A stretch of DNA of 64,000 bases from Neorhizobium sp. UBA3556 (GCA_002376235.1 DFNX01000016.1:1527249-1591248), one strand, 5' to 3'. Shown: positions 42,961 through 54,058, counted from the stretch's first letter. Translations and numbers: made by a program. The notes: generated from the letters alone by a model not told the origin.

Positions 42961-45674
42961 TGCTCGTCTCCTACGACAGGCATCTCGGAAGGTACAGGCA
43001 TTCGGATCGTGAAGATCGCGCCTGATCGGTCGGAGCGATTGTCTGCCCGGATCGTGCCACCCATGGCTTCGACAAAGCCACGGCAGATGGAAAGCCCGAG
43101 CCCTGTCCCCGCCCTCACCTGATCGCTTTTGCGAACCCGGTAAAAACTGTCGAAAATCCGCTCCAGATCCTCGGGCGGTATGCCCGGTCCCTCGTCCAAG
43201 ACGGACAGCACGACGATATTGCCGTCGCGTCGCCCTCGAATATCGATCACCGTCTCTTCCGGCGCATATTTGGCGGCATTGTCGATAAGATTGAACAGCA
43301 CCTGTTCGAACAGAACCGGATCGACCTTCAGCATCGGCAAGTCGGCCGGAATGCCGACCTCTATTCTATGCCTGGACGCGATCTTCGCCGCCCGGCTGAG
43401 CGCGGTGCCCACCATGTCTCCGGCGAAATGAAAGGCGTAATTTGGCTGCATCGCACCCGATCCGAGCCGTGTCATATCCAAAAGGTTGACGATGAAGCGG
43501 TTGAGCCGTTCGGACTCGTCGATCACCGTCAACAGAAGCTCCTTCCGCGTCTCTTCCGGCAATTGGCTCCCGAGATCCTTCAGCATGTCGGCCGACCCCA
43601 TGATCGCCGCGAGCGGGGTTTTCAGGTCATGGCTGATGGAGGTAAGAAGCGCCGTGCGCAGCCTGTCGGTTTCGGCGGCAAGCCTCGCCTTGTCGACATC
43701 GGACACCAGCTGGATGCGCTCGATTGCCAGCGCCGCCTGATCTGCCAGCGCATCGAAAAGGCGCTGTTGCTCCGGCGTCAGCAACGGGCCCTGGCGGTCA
43801 TTGTCGAGGCCGATCACGCCGACAGCCTCGCGGCCCGTGCGAAGAGGCAGGTACAACCGCTTTGCACCCGGCAATGTGTCGGCGGCGCGGCCTGCAGGCC
43901 GATTATGCTCCCAGGCCCATTTGGCGGCAGCAATATCGGCATCGACAAGCGTATCGTCCGGCGGATACCCGGCCTTGACCGCGATCGAGCCATTTTCGGG
44001 CAAGAGGATGACAACCCGCACCTTCAGCATCGAGGCGATCTGGAAGGCGGTCGCCCACAACACGTCGTCCAGCGTGCCGGTGCCGGCGAGCTTCTTCGAA
44101 AAGAGATAGAGATCTTCGGTCGTCCTCGCACGCTGGCGGGCGGCAACGGCCTGCCGCTGCACGGCCGCCGTCAGATTGGAGGCGACGACCGCCACGCCGA
44201 GATAGAAGAAGAGCGCGATGACGCTTTCCGGATCCCGCACCGTGAATGTGTAGCGCGGCTCCAGGAAAAAGAAGTTGAAGGCCACCGCACCGAGCAGCGA
44301 GGCAAACAATCCCGGCCCCAGCCCGCCGCGCACCGCCGAGGCCAGCACCGACATCAGGAACACCAATGCCAGATTGCGCACATCGAGCGTCCGGTCGAGC
44401 GCAATGCCCGCCGCAATCGCCAGAGCTACAAAGATGGCGCTCTGCACATAATGTTTCGCCCGGAAGCGTTTCGCAGCCTGCGCCGGCTTGACCCCGCGTT
44501 CGGGTTCACCGTCTCGCGCATCTCCGGAAATGACATGGATGCTGACATTGCCGGCATACCGGATCAGGTCGTGTGTGACCGATCCCTGCCATAACTGACG
44601 CCAGCGCGGTTTTCCCGGTCGGCCGACGACGATATGGGTGAAATTGTTGGCATTGGCATAAGCGATGATTTCGCGCGATGGAGAAAGCCCCGGCAGCGTC
44701 ACCACTTCTGCGCCAAGCTGCTGCGCGAGTCGCATGTTGGCCGCAAGCCTGTCCTTGTCCTCTTCCGCAAGGGTCACATCCTTTGGCGTATCGAGATGCA
44801 GCACCGCCCATGGTGCGCGCAACCGGTCGGCCTGTCGCCTTGCGTAACGTATCAGGCTGGCACCGTTGCGGCCGTGATCGAGACAGACAAGCAAACGCTC
44901 GCCCGCCGCCCACGGCCCCGAAATCGCGTTCGCCTGCATGTGGTTGAGCAACTGCTCATCGACCCGCTGCGCAGTGCGCCTCAACGCCAGTTCGCGCAAT
45001 GCTGTCAGGTTGCCCGGCGAAAAATAGTTCTCGATCGCCCGGCGTGCCGTCTTCGGCATATAGACCTTGCCGTCACTCAGCCGCTTGATCAGGTCGTCGG
45101 GCGTGATGTCGATGATCTCGACATCGTCGGCCCGGTCGATGATCACGTCCGGCACCGTTTCGCGCACCCGGATACGGGTGATCTGCGCCACCACATCGTT
45201 CAGGCTTTCGACATGCTGGATATTGAGGGTCGAATAGACGTCGATGCCCTGCGCCAGCAGTTCCTGCACGTCCATATAACGCTTCGGATGGCGGCTGCCG
45301 CTGGCATTTGTATGCGCCAGTTCGTCTACCAGAACCAGAGAAGGCCGGCGCGCAAGAATGGCGTCGAGATCCATCTCTTCGAGATGTTGGCCGCGATAAT
45401 CGATCTGCTTGCGGGGCGTGATCTCGAACCCGTCGACCAGTGCCTCGGTTTCCTTGCGACCATGCGTCTCGACCACGCCGATCACGACATCGACGCCATC
45501 GGCTTGTCTGGCACGGCCGGACATCAGCATCTCGTAGGTCTTGCCGACGCCGGGTGCAGCGCCGAGAAAGATCTTCAGCCGCCCACGCCCCTCGCGCTCG
45601 GCTTCGCGCAGCAAAGCGTCGGGGGAAGGTCTGGTCTCGCTATCTCGGCCGTTCTCACGATGGGCGTCGGGCAT
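42957..45674 (-). CDS. kdpD: KdpD potassium/turgor sensor histidine kinase
   Basis: The protein has 905 residues. The N-terminal KdpD domain has Walker A GAAPGVGKT near 38-46 and is followed by a Usp domain (about 255-375). Four membrane helices (about 405-500), a GAF domain, HisKA with SISHDLKTPLAAIMGSAD (His near 685) and HATPase with NLIDNAAKYAPEE come next. It senses low K+ and phosphorylates KdpE. It is full length. A palindromic repeat lies in the 175-base gap after kdpC, which may lower read-through into kdpDE. Confidence 0.95.
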   Translation of the reverse strand: MPDAHRENGRDSETRPSPDALLREAEREGRGRLKIFLGAAPGVGKTYEMLMSGRARQADGVDVVIGVVETHGRKETEALVDGFEITPRKQIDYRGQHLEEMDLDAILARRPSLVLVDELAHTNASGSRHPKRYMDVQELLAQGIDVYSTLNIQHVESLNDVVAQITRIRVRETVPDVIIDRADDVEIIDITPDDLIKRLSDGKVYMPKTARRAIENYFSPGNLTALRELALRRTAQRVDEQLLNHMQANAISGPWAAGERLLVCLDHGRNGASLIRYARRQADRLRAPWAVLHLDTPKDVTLAEEDKDRLAANMRLAQQLGAEVVTLPGLSPSREIIAYANANNFTHIVVGRPGKPRWRQLWQGSVTHDLIRYAGNVSIHVISGDARDGEPERGVKPAQAAKRFRAKHYVQSAIFVALAIAAGIALDRTLDVRNLALVFLMSVLASAVRGGLGPGLFASLLGAVAFNFFFLEPRYTFTVRDPESVIALFFYLGVAVVASNLTAAVQRQAVAARQRARTTEDLYLFSKKLAGTGTLDDVLWATAFQIASMLKVRVVILLPENGSIAVKAGYPPDDTLVDADIAAAKWAWEHNRPAGRAADTLPGAKRLYLPLRTGREAVGVIGLDNDRQGPLLTPEQQRLFDALADQAALAIERIQLVSDVDKARLAAETDRLRTALLTSISHDLKTPLAAIMGSADMLKDLGSQLPEETRKELLLTVIDESERLNRFIVNLLDMTRLGSGAMQPNYAFHFAGDMVGTALSRAAKIASRHRIEVGIPADLPMLKVDPVLFEQVLFNLIDNAAKYAPEETVIDIRGRRDGNIVVLSVLDEGPGIPPEDLERIFDSFYRVRKSDQVRAGTGLGLSICRGFVEAMGGTIRADNRSDRSGAIFTIRMPVPSEMPVVGDEQ

Positions 45675-45703
45675 GGTTTACCTGTGCAAGGGCAGATGGC
45701 GCT

Positions 45704-45834
45704 GCCCCTCACCCAGCCTCCGCTTTGCTCGGCCACCCGCTCCCCGCAAGCGGGACGAAGAGCAACGGAGAGCTTGCGGTTTGGTCCCTTCGCCCCTTTT
45801 ACGGGGAGAAGGGACCGGCATGCGGATGAAGGGC
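45704..45834. repeat. RIME-like palindromic repeat between kdpC and kdpD
   Basis: The outer ends read GCCCCTCACCC and GCGGATGAAGGGC, near-inverted copies. Inside is a stable hairpin GGTCCCTTCGCCCC...GGGGAGAAGGGACC (45783-45816) and a smaller one around 45737-45752. The same design recurs at 50941-51080. It sits inside an operon, so it may act as an mRNA processing or attenuation element. Confidence 0.75.
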
Positions 45835-45849
45835 AAACGCCTGCATTCG

Positions 45850-46416
45850 TTACGTCTTAGAGCCATCCAGCGCCATGTTCAACGCCAGCACGTTGACCAC
45901 CGGGTCGCCGAGGAAACCAAGCGCGCGGCCCTCGACATGCGCATCGACCAGCGCCTTCACGCTCGCCTCATCCATCGCACGCGCCTTGGCGACACGAGCG
46001 ACCTGGAAATAGGCTGCTTCCGGCGAGATATGCGGATCAAGCCCGCTGCCGGACGCCGTGACGAGATCGATCGGCACCTCGGCATCCGGATTGGAAGCCT
46101 TGGCGGCTTCGTAGTCCGCTTTCACCCGGTCGATCAGCTTTTGGCTGGTCGGACCAAGGTTGGAACCGGAGGACGAAGCGGCATTGTAGCCATCCCCGGC
46201 GGCCGATGGGCGGCCGTGAAAATACAGATCGCCGGTAAAGGCCTGGCCGATCAGGGCAGAGCCGATCACCTGACCATCCGTTTCGATCAGGCTGCCATTC
46301 GCCTGCGCCGGGAAGATGGCCTGTGCGATACCGGTCATTGCGAAAGGATAGATGAGGCCGGTAATCGCCGTGGTGGCAACGATCATCACGATGGCCGGAC
46401 GAAGTTGTTTCAACAT
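45850..46416 (-). CDS. kdpC: KdpC, potassium-transporting ATPase C subunit
   Basis: The 188-residue protein has one N-terminal membrane helix (about 9-30) and a periplasmic domain with [39 protein letters not shown] and [12 protein letters not shown], the KdpC hallmarks. It assembles with KdpA and KdpB and increases K+ affinity. AGGAG precedes the start, and a short repeat lies between it and kdpB. Confidence 0.96.
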   Translation of the reverse strand: MLKQLRPAIVMIVATTAITGLIYPFAMTGIAQAIFPAQANGSLIETDGQVIGSALIGQAFTGDLYFHGRPSAAGDGYNAASSSGSNLGPTSQKLIDRVKADYEAAKASNPDAEVPIDLVTASGSGLDPHISPEAAYFQVARVAKARAMDEASVKALVDAHVEGRALGFLGDPVVNVLALNMALDGSKT

Positions 46417-46433
46417 TGGGAATGCTCCTAAAA

Positions 46434-46477
46434 GCGTTTTCGAGCGAAGTGGCTACCGGTTCGCGTGAAGAAAACGC
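46434..46477. repeat. Short palindromic repeat between kdpB and kdpC (copy 2)
   Basis: GCGTTTTC (46434-46441) and GAAAACGC (46470-46477) flank a core GAGCGAAGTGGCTACCGGTT that resembles the element at 40756-40804. It begins seven bases past the kdpB stop and ends just before the kdpC ribosome site. Confidence 0.7.
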
Positions 46478-46484
46478 GTCGAAA

Positions 46485-48572
<2,088 letters not shown>

Positions 48573-48630
48573 GAAGAGGCTCCAGCTTGGATGAGGCGAC
48601 CGAGCGCCCTGAACTGTCAGGGATGCGGGA

Positions 48631-48795
48631 TCAGCCGTGCAGGATTTCGACGACGCAGACGATGGCGAAAATGGCCGCCATCATTGCGAGAATTGCATTG
48701 GAACCGCACCATCTCCGGCGCTTCCCGTTCGTCTCCTTGCCGCGCGGCTGCGCAGCAAGGTTTGACTGTCTGTGGAGTGCATGGCGAACGCTCAT
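48631..48795 (-). CDS. 54-residue membrane microprotein between kdpA and kdpB
   Basis: The frame begins at ATG 48795, seven bases after a strong AAAGGAG site that overlaps the kdpA stop, and ends at TGA 48631. The protein has a basic N-terminal half ([12 protein letters not shown] near 20-31) and one membrane helix (about 33-51, [19 protein letters not shown]). It is 12 bases behind kdpA and 58 before kdpB, so it belongs to the operon. The position and topology suggest an accessory subunit of the KdpABC complex or a KdpB regulator, beyond the usual KdpF. I recognise no named family. Confidence 0.75.
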   Translation of the reverse strand: MSVRHALHRQSNLAAQPRGKETNGKRRRWCGSNAILAMMAAIFAIVCVVEILHG

Positions 48796-48807
48796 GTCGG
48801 GTCTCCT

Positions 48808-50511
48808 TTAGAAGGTTTGTCCGGCAATCATCGACAGATGCTCGACGATCGGACCGAGTGCGAGAGCCGGGAAGAAGGTCAGGCCGCCAACGATCAGGAT
48901 CGTGCCGACGAGAAGACCGACGAACAGGCCACCATCGGTGGGGAACGTGCCGGCAGAGGCCGGAACCGTCTTCTTGGCAATCAGCGAGCCGGCAATCGCC
49001 AGCGCCGGGATGATCACAAGGAACCGCCCCATCAGCATGGCAAGACCGAGCGTGACGTTGTACCAGGGCGTGTTGCCGGAAAGACCGCCGAAGGCCGAGC
49101 CGTTATTGGCGGCAGCGGACGTATAGGCATAGAGAATTTCCGAAAACCCGTGCGGGCCGGCCGTGCCGATCGAGGCGACGGCGGAGGGAAGGACGGTTGC
49201 GATTGCGGCAAAGACGAGCATGGCAAGCGGCAGGCAGAGGACGGCGAGCAATGCCATCTTCATTTCCTTCGCCTCTATCTTCTTGCCGAGATATTCCGGC
49301 GTGCGACCGACCATCAGGCCCGCCACGAAGACAGCAACGATGACAAACATCACGATGCCATAGAAACCGGCGCCAACACCGCCGACGATGACTTCGCCAA
49401 GCTGCATGTTGATGATCGGGATAAGACCGCCGAGAGCTGTGAACGAACCATGCATCGCATTGACCGCACCGCAGGATGCCGCCGTGGTGATGACTGCGAA
49501 CAGCGAAGACAGGACGATGCCGAAGCGAACTTCCTTTCCTTCCATGTTACCGCCGGAAAGGCCCAGCTGATGCATGATCGGATTGCCGGAAGCTTCCGCG
49601 AAATAGACGACAGTCACACCGGCCATGAACAGAACACCCATCGCCGAGAGGATCGCCCAGCCCTGGCGCTGGTTACCGACCATGCGTCCGAAGACATTGG
49701 TCAGCGCCGCACCGATCGCGAAAATCGACACCATCTGGATCAGGTTGGAGATCGCGTCGGGATTTTCAAACGGATGCGCCGAGTTGACATTGAAGAAGCC
49801 GCCGCCATTGGTGCCGAGCATCTTGATGGCGAGCTGAGAGGCGACCGGGCCGAGCGCGATCGTCTGTTTCGCACCTTCAAGCGTCGTCGCCTCCACATAG
49901 GAGCCAAACGTCTGCGGCACGCCGATCCAGACGTAAACGAGGGTAAGCACGATGCAGATAGGCAATAGCAGATAGAGTGTCGCACGGGTCATATCGACCC
50001 AGAAGCTACCGACCGACTTGCCGGATGCCCGCGAAAAACCGCGGATCAGCGCGATCGCGATGGCAATACCGGTTGCAGCCGATACGAAGTTCTGCACAGC
50101 CAGACCCATCATCTGCGTCAGGTAGGACAAGGTGCTTTCGCCACCATAGTTCTGCCAATTGGTATTGGTGACGAAGCTGACGGCTGTATTGAATGCCAGC
50201 TCAGACGACACCGCCGACATTCCCGCCGGATTGAGCGGCAGCACATCCTGCAGGCGCAAGAGCCCGTAGAGAACCAGCACGCCGAAAAGGTTGAACATCA
50301 GCATGGCAAAGGCATAGCCGGTCCAATGCTGCTCTTCCCGTTCATTCGTGCCAGCCAGCGCATAAAGCCCCCGTTCGATCGGAACGAGGACCGGTGAAAG
50401 CAATGTACGTTCGCCGGAAAACACCCGTGTCATATAGGCGCCGAGCGGTTTGACGAGGACAAGGACGATCCCGCAGAAGACGAGGATCTGTAACCATCCG
50501 TTGAGGGTCAT
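48808..50511 (-). CDS. kdpA: KdpA, potassium-binding and translocating subunit
   Basis: The 567-residue protein has about ten membrane helices and four pore-like loops. Recognisable parts are [18 protein letters not shown] near 109-126, [19 protein letters not shown] near 227-245 and [20 protein letters not shown] near 341-360. It belongs to the KtrB/HKT-type channel fold. The start lies 31 bases behind kdpF and has a weak ribosome site, which suggests coupling to kdpF translation. Confidence 0.96.
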   Translation of the reverse strand: MTLNGWLQILVFCGIVLVLVKPLGAYMTRVFSGERTLLSPVLVPIERGLYALAGTNEREEQHWTGYAFAMLMFNLFGVLVLYGLLRLQDVLPLNPAGMSAVSSELAFNTAVSFVTNTNWQNYGGESTLSYLTQMMGLAVQNFVSAATGIAIAIALIRGFSRASGKSVGSFWVDMTRATLYLLLPICIVLTLVYVWIGVPQTFGSYVEATTLEGAKQTIALGPVASQLAIKMLGTNGGGFFNVNSAHPFENPDAISNLIQMVSIFAIGAALTNVFGRMVGNQRQGWAILSAMGVLFMAGVTVVYFAEASGNPIMHQLGLSGGNMEGKEVRFGIVLSSLFAVITTAASCGAVNAMHGSFTALGGLIPIINMQLGEVIVGGVGAGFYGIVMFVIVAVFVAGLMVGRTPEYLGKKIEAKEMKMALLAVLCLPLAMLVFAAIATVLPSAVASIGTAGPHGFSEILYAYTSAAANNGSAFGGLSGNTPWYNVTLGLAMLMGRFLVIIPALAIAGSLIAKKTVPASAGTFPTDGGLFVGLLVGTILIVGGLTFFPALALGPIVEHLSMIAGQTF

Positions 50512-50542
50512 GTGAGGAAACTTTCAGTTCCCGAAGGCTTCA

Positions 50543-50632
50543 TCAGAAGCGTTCGGGGCGGATGAGAGCATAGGTGAGGTAAAGAGTGAGAAAGACGGTG
50601 ACGGCACCGCCGAGCACGTAATCGAGTATCAT
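50543..50632 (-). CDS. kdpF: KdpF, small membrane subunit
   Basis: The 29-residue protein (begins MILDYVLGGAVTVFLT, ends RPERF) is a single helix and carries the KdpF pattern of a hydrophobic span ending TYALIRPE. GGGAGG stands six bases before the ATG. KdpF stabilises the KdpABC complex. Its place directly before kdpA supports the call. Confidence 0.88.
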   Translation of the reverse strand: MILDYVLGGAVTVFLTLYLTYALIRPERF

Positions 50633-50644
50633 CGCGCCCTCCCC

Positions 50645-50728
50645 TCAAAGCCTGTCGCAGGCGCGGGTGTAAGCGAAGCACAAGCCGAAGAAGACGACTG
50701 CGGTGCAAACGAGAATAAGGTCCATCAT
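50645..50728 (-). CDS. 27-residue membrane microprotein upstream of kdpF
   Basis: The frame runs from the ATG at 50728 to TGA at 50645, 12 bases before kdpF. The product (MMDLILVCTAVVFFGLCFAY, then a polar tail TRACDRL) is a single hydrophobic helix with three cysteines, two of them in or near the helix. GGGA lies about 12 bases before the start, a weak site. It resembles short proteins often seen at the head of rhizobial kdp operons but without a function. It could be a second KdpF-like peptide or a leader controlling kdpF. Confidence 0.65.
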   Translation of the reverse strand: MMDLILVCTAVVFFGLCFAYTRACDRL

Positions 50729-50891
50729 GATCCGGGTCCCTTTGATTTGATCGAGGCCAGACAAGCTGACGGGCGCCATCCGGCTGGACGGCACCTCGGC
50801 AGCGCCTGATGTGGAGAGGATCTTTCGATCTCCCGGGCCCGAATATGGCGCTGGAGCGCATAGGGGTTCGAGACGGACGGGAGAGCAAAGA

Positions 50892-50909
50892 TATAGGATT
50901 TTTATAGGA
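50892..50909 (-). promoter_or_regulatory. Candidate KdpE site or promoter core: tandem TCCTATA repeats
   Basis: Read on the minus strand, TCCTATA occurs twice (50909-50903 and 50898-50892) with an 11-base period, one helical turn, inside an AT-rich block about 165-180 bases before the 27-codon gene. Tandem T/A-rich repeats are expected of OmpR-family regulators such as KdpE. The TATAAA and TATATC parts could also be -10 elements. Confidence 0.3.
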
Positions 50910-50940
50910 ATTTTTGGGGTGGCGTTGATGCCACTGGTTT

Positions 50941-51080
50941 GCCCCTCACCCGGAGAGCGGCCCTCCGCTCTCCACGCTTGCGACGAGAGGTAACGTGGCC
51001 CGCTTGGGGCAAGGAGGGCGCGGCATCTGCCCTTCTCCCCGTCATGACGGGGAGAAGGTGCCGGCAGGCGGATGAGGGGC
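50941..51080. repeat. RIME-like palindromic repeat upstream of the kdp operon
   Basis: Ends GCCCCTCACCC and GGCGGATGAGGGGC are near-inverted copies. Inside, CCTTCTCCCCGTC...GACGGGGAGAAGG (51031-51058) forms a strong hairpin, and GGAGAGCGG/CCGCTCTCC (50952-50972) another. It is a second, better preserved copy of the element at 45704-45834. Confidence 0.8.
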
Positions 51081-51104
51081 AGATGCCGGCAGAGCGCCAG
51101 CGGA

Positions 51105-51272
51105 TCAAAACAACGCCACCTCAACCGCATAAGCGATGCCGACGACAACCAGCATCACAATGACCATCCCAAGGATGATATCCGAGCCACGCAATCGCCC
51201 CGGCCCCGCGCCTTGTGGCAGCTCACCGCGAGGATAAACATACCCCCGCAAATACTGAAACGCATTCGACAT
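51105..51272 (-). CDS. 55-residue single-helix membrane protein
   Basis: The ATG at 51272 has GAGG eight bases upstream. The product has a polar N-terminal half (YLRGYVYPRGELPQG) and one C-terminal helix (about 32-53). It is third in a tight leftward cluster of small genes, 10 bases behind the 92-residue gene. No family is recognised. Confidence 0.6.
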   Translation of the reverse strand: MSNAFQYLRGYVYPRGELPQGAGPGRLRGSDIILGMVIVMLVVVGIAYAVEVALF

Positions 51273-51282
51273 GAGATCGGCC

Positions 51283-51561
51283 TCAAGCCCTGCCCGCAAC
51301 CCGGCTGGTCGCCGAAAGGCGGCGCGGCTCGAATGCCTCGCCCAAAGTCAGCGTCACATGCTCTGGCAGGCACCAGACGGCGCCGGGCGTGTGGTCGCTT
51401 TCGAACATGGCGAAATGCACCGCCGAGGCGCGATCGGTGAAAAGCCCGCCGACCTTTCCGAGCGTGTCATTGACGATCCAGCGACCACGCACATCGCGGC
51501 CGACAGTAAATCGGATGCCCGTCGCGGGAGGCTCCCGGTCTGTCATTGCAAACTTGCCCAT
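51283..51561 (-). CDS. 92-residue uncharacterised protein
   Basis: The ATG at 51561 has GGAGG five bases upstream. The soluble product contains GRDVRGRWIVNDTLGKVGGL near 19-38 and FTDRASAVHFAMFES, a short beta-rich pattern seen in small rhizobial proteins annotated as hypothetical. It lies 10 bases behind the 67-residue gene. Function unknown. Confidence 0.65.
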   Translation of the reverse strand: MGKFAMTDREPPATGIRFTVGRDVRGRWIVNDTLGKVGGLFTDRASAVHFAMFESDHTPGAVWCLPEHVTLTLGEAFEPRRLSATSRVAGRA

Positions 51562-51571
51562 ATCAGCCTCC

Positions 51572-51775
51572 TCAACCGACCATAATGGCCAGCGCCGCAA
51601 TGGCGCAGAAGCCGACACCCAGAACCGCAGCAAGGCGAAAAAGCATCGGGAGGCTCATTCCGTCATCAGCGCTGCCGGTGCGATGCGCGCCCGGATGGGC
51701 CTGCGCCAACCGGCGGCGTTGGGCGCCTGCCTCGGTGAGATGAAGAAGATAGATACTGCCCAGACGACCATACAT
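51572..51775 (-). CDS. 67-residue membrane protein
   Basis: The start follows AAGGAGTGACCC, a strong ribosome site. The basic middle (RRRLAQAHPGAHR) is followed by one C-terminal helix (about 43-65, LFRLAAVLGVGFCAIAALAI). It is the first of three tightly packed small genes upstream of the kdp repeat and may form a short membrane operon. Function unknown. Confidence 0.62.
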   Translation of the reverse strand: MYGRLGSIYLLHLTEAGAQRRRLAQAHPGAHRTGSADDGMSLPMLFRLAAVLGVGFCAIAALAIMVG

Positions 51776-51910
51776 GGGTCACTCCTTGTCGATCGAAGTT
51801 CCGCGGCATGGCCTGCGGAACGGACACCGAATGCGATGCCTGATCGAAAAGTAGCGACTGGCTCATAGCCATTCGATTGGGACTGGAAAGCGAAGAAATA
51901 GAAAAGTCAT

Positions 51911-51948
51911 AAACCCGCCGCGAGCGTATCGAGTGCCCGCGGCGGGTT
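51911..51948 (-). terminator. Rho-independent terminator after dadA
   Basis: On the minus strand CCCGCCGCG and CGCGGCGGG form a perfect 9-bp stem with a 15-base loop, followed by TTTATG. It is 12 bases past the dadA stop. Confidence 0.75.
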
Positions 51949-51960
51949 CAGCCAGGGGTG

Positions 51961-53211
51961 TCAGGCGTAGCGGGAGACAGCGAGGTCCGTGGCGTCGATT
52001 TCAGGCTTGCGGCCGCTTACAAGATCGCTGATCAGCTTTGCGGAGCCACAGCTCATCGTCCAGCCCAGCGTGCCGTGGCCGGTATTGAGGAACAGGCCTT
52101 TCACTTTGGTTCCGCCGATGACCGGCGTGCCATCCGGCGTCATCGGGCGAAGGCCGGACCAGAAATCCGCCTTGCTGACATCGCCGCCTGGGAAAAGATC
52201 GGTGACGGAATGTTCGAGCGTCGCACGGCGCTTCTGCCCGAGATCGTTGGTATAGCCGGAAATCTCCGCCATGCCGCCGACGCGGATGCGGTCACCGAGC
52301 CGGGTGATGGCGATCTTGTAGGTCTCGTCCATGACAGTCGATTCCGGTGCGCGAGCGGCATCGACGATCGGGATCGTCAGCGAATAGCCCTTGACCGGAT
52401 AGACCGGCAGCTTGATGCCGAATTGCTTGACCAGCAAGGGCGAATAGCTGCCAAGCGCGACGACGACGGCATCGGCGCGTAGCGTTTCGCGGTCGGTTAC
52501 GACGCCGCGCACGACACCATTCTCGACATCAAGCGCCTTGATATTCGTGCCGTAGACGAATTTGGCTCCAAGTTCCGCAGCCTTCAACGCCAGCGCATTG
52601 GTGAACTTGAAGCAATCACCCGTTTCGTCCTTCGGCGTCAGTAACCCGCCGACAATCTTCTCGCGCACATGCCTGAGCGCCGGCTCGACGCGGATGCAGC
52701 CTTCGGGATCGAGCACTTCATAAGGAACGCCATCGGCGGCAAGCGCCTTGACGTCCTTGGCCGACGCTTCGAGCTGCTGCTGGGTGCGGAAAAGCTGCAG
52801 CGTGCCCTGCATGCGCTCGTCATAGGCAATCCCGGTTTCCGCGCGAACCTCGGCAAGCGAAATGCGGGCATAATCGGCAATCCGCAGCATGCGGCTCTTG
52901 TTGATCGCATAACGCTGCGACGTGCAGTTCATCAACATCTGCGCCATCCACGAAAGCATGGCGGTGTCCATTTTCGGGCGCAGGATCAGAGGGGCATGTT
53001 CCATGAACAGCCACTTCATCGCCTTCATCGGAATTCCGGGGGCGGCCCAGGGAGAGCAGTAACCGAAGGAAACCTCACCCGCATTGGCGAAGCTTGTTTC
53101 CAGCGCCGGACCTTCCTGCCGATCTACAACCGTCACCTCATGGCCGGCCTTGGCTAGCTGATAGGCGGATGTCACGCCGACGACGCCGGCTCCGAGAACG
53201 ATGACTTTCAT
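51961..53211 (-). CDS. dadA: D-amino acid dehydrogenase small subunit
   Basis: The 416-residue protein is a DAO-fold flavoprotein, with FAD motif [20 protein letters not shown] at the N-terminus and the C-terminal [20 protein letters not shown] near 366-385 that contacts FAD. It deaminates D-amino acids (D-alanine) and feeds electrons to the respiratory chain. The ATG at 53211 follows GGGGAATTCC. The divergent Lrp-type gene is the expected activator, as in the dadRA arrangement. No alanine racemase gene (dadX) follows; the small gene at 51775 is unrelated. Confidence 0.93.
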   Translation of the reverse strand: MKVIVLGAGVVGVTSAYQLAKAGHEVTVVDRQEGPALETSFANAGEVSFGYCSPWAAPGIPMKAMKWLFMEHAPLILRPKMDTAMLSWMAQMLMNCTSQRYAINKSRMLRIADYARISLAEVRAETGIAYDERMQGTLQLFRTQQQLEASAKDVKALAADGVPYEVLDPEGCIRVEPALRHVREKIVGGLLTPKDETGDCFKFTNALALKAAELGAKFVYGTNIKALDVENGVVRGVVTDRETLRADAVVVALGSYSPLLVKQFGIKLPVYPVKGYSLTIPIVDAARAPESTVMDETYKIAITRLGDRIRVGGMAEISGYTNDLGQKRRATLEHSVTDLFPGGDVSKADFWSGLRPMTPDGTPVIGGTKVKGLFLNTGHGTLGWTMSCGSAKLISDLVSGRKPEIDATDLAVSRYA

Positions 53212-53278
53212 GGAATTCCCCGATTTCTGCATATTCAAATTTCAAGGATGGATGATGCTGCCGCAAGATAGACCGGTC

Positions 53279-53323
53279 ACGATCTCATAGGAGATCGTTC
53301 TGGTCGTCTGCACAAGATCGTTC
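53279..53323. promoter_or_regulatory. Operator between dadA and the Lrp-type regulator
   Basis: ACGATCTC-ATAG-GAGATCGT (53279-53298) is a perfect 8-bp inverted repeat. A third half-site AGATCGTTC (53315-53323) repeats 53292-53300 with a 23-base period, about two turns. Helically phased repeats suit Lrp-family octamers. It lies 68 bases upstream of dadA and 187 before the regulator. Confidence 0.55.
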
Positions 53324-53509
53324 GTTTTAAGAATAGGCCGCGTCGCTGATCTATAGCGCCGCTGGAAGCAGCCATTCTCTCACGCATCCAAACCCCTCTT
53401 TTCAGGGGACCATAATGAAATGATCGTGGAATTTCCTACCGATCAATGGCAGAAAATTTGACGAAAGTATATTTATTGAAACGATCTGCGAAATTTTGGA
53501 ACAATCTTC

Positions 53510-53968
53510 ATGACGACCATAGATACTATCGATCGCAACATACTGCGTCTGTTGCGGCTCAATGCCCGCATGAGCAATGCAGCGCTTGCGACGGAGGTCG
53601 GACTATCGCCGTCTGCCTGTCTCCGCCGTATCCGATTGCTGGAGGAGACGGGCATCATCCGCGGCTATACTGCGCTTGTCGACAACGATCAGAACGGCAT
53701 CGCCGTCATCATCAACATCACGCTGGAACGGCAGACGGAAGAATATCTCAACCGCTTCGAGGCGGCCGTTCGCAAATATCCGGAAATACGCGAATGTTTT
53801 CTGATGACCGGCGGTTCGGACTATCTGTTGCGTGTCGAAGTGGCCAATGCCGGTGAATTCGAGCGCATCCACAAGGAAATCCTGTCGGCACTACCGGGCG
53901 TATTGCGCATCCATTCCAGCTTTTCGATCCGCAACGTCCTGATGACGCGAAGCAAGAAGAGCCGCTGA
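53510..53968 (+). CDS. Lrp/AsnC-family transcriptional regulator
   Basis: The 152-residue protein has an N-terminal HTH (IDRNILRLLRLNARMSNAAL and EVGLSPSACLRRIRLLEE) and a C-terminal RAM/AsnC ligand domain (from about 62, with VAVIINITLERQ-type strand and CFLMTGGSDYLLRVEV). It is divergent from dadA and likely regulates it in response to an amino acid. The gene ends 20 bases before a bidirectional terminator. Confidence 0.93.
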   Translation: MTTIDTIDRNILRLLRLNARMSNAALATEVGLSPSACLRRIRLLEETGIIRGYTALVDNDQNGIAVIINITLERQTEEYLNRFEAAVRKYPEIRECFLMTGGSDYLLRVEVANAGEFERIHKEILSALPGVLRIHSSFSIRNVLMTRSKKSR

Positions 53969-53987
53969 CCAACGGCCTGAAAACAAA

Positions 53988-54020
53988 AAACGCCGCCCGT
54001 GCAAAGCACGGACGGCGTTT
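53988..54020. terminator. Bidirectional terminator between the Lrp gene and kduD
   Basis: AAACGCCGCCCGTGC (53988-54002) and GCACGGACGGCGTTT (54006-54020) form a 15-bp stem with one mismatch and a 3-base loop. A-rich bases on the left and Ts on the right make it usable from both strands, and it lies between convergent genes. Confidence 0.85.
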
Positions 54021-54058
54021 CAACTATCGAGTGTCAGGCGCGAAGGGCGCCGGACCGA

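Larger units (their letters stand above)
50729..51104. other. 376-base region holding the kdp promoter and a palindromic repeat
   Basis: No gene is supported. The kdp-proximal part (50729-50940) should contain the operon promoter. It has an AT-rich block with a tandem TATAGGA repeat on the plus strand (50892-50909). The distal part (50941-51080) is a RIME-like repeat. Confidence 0.6.
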
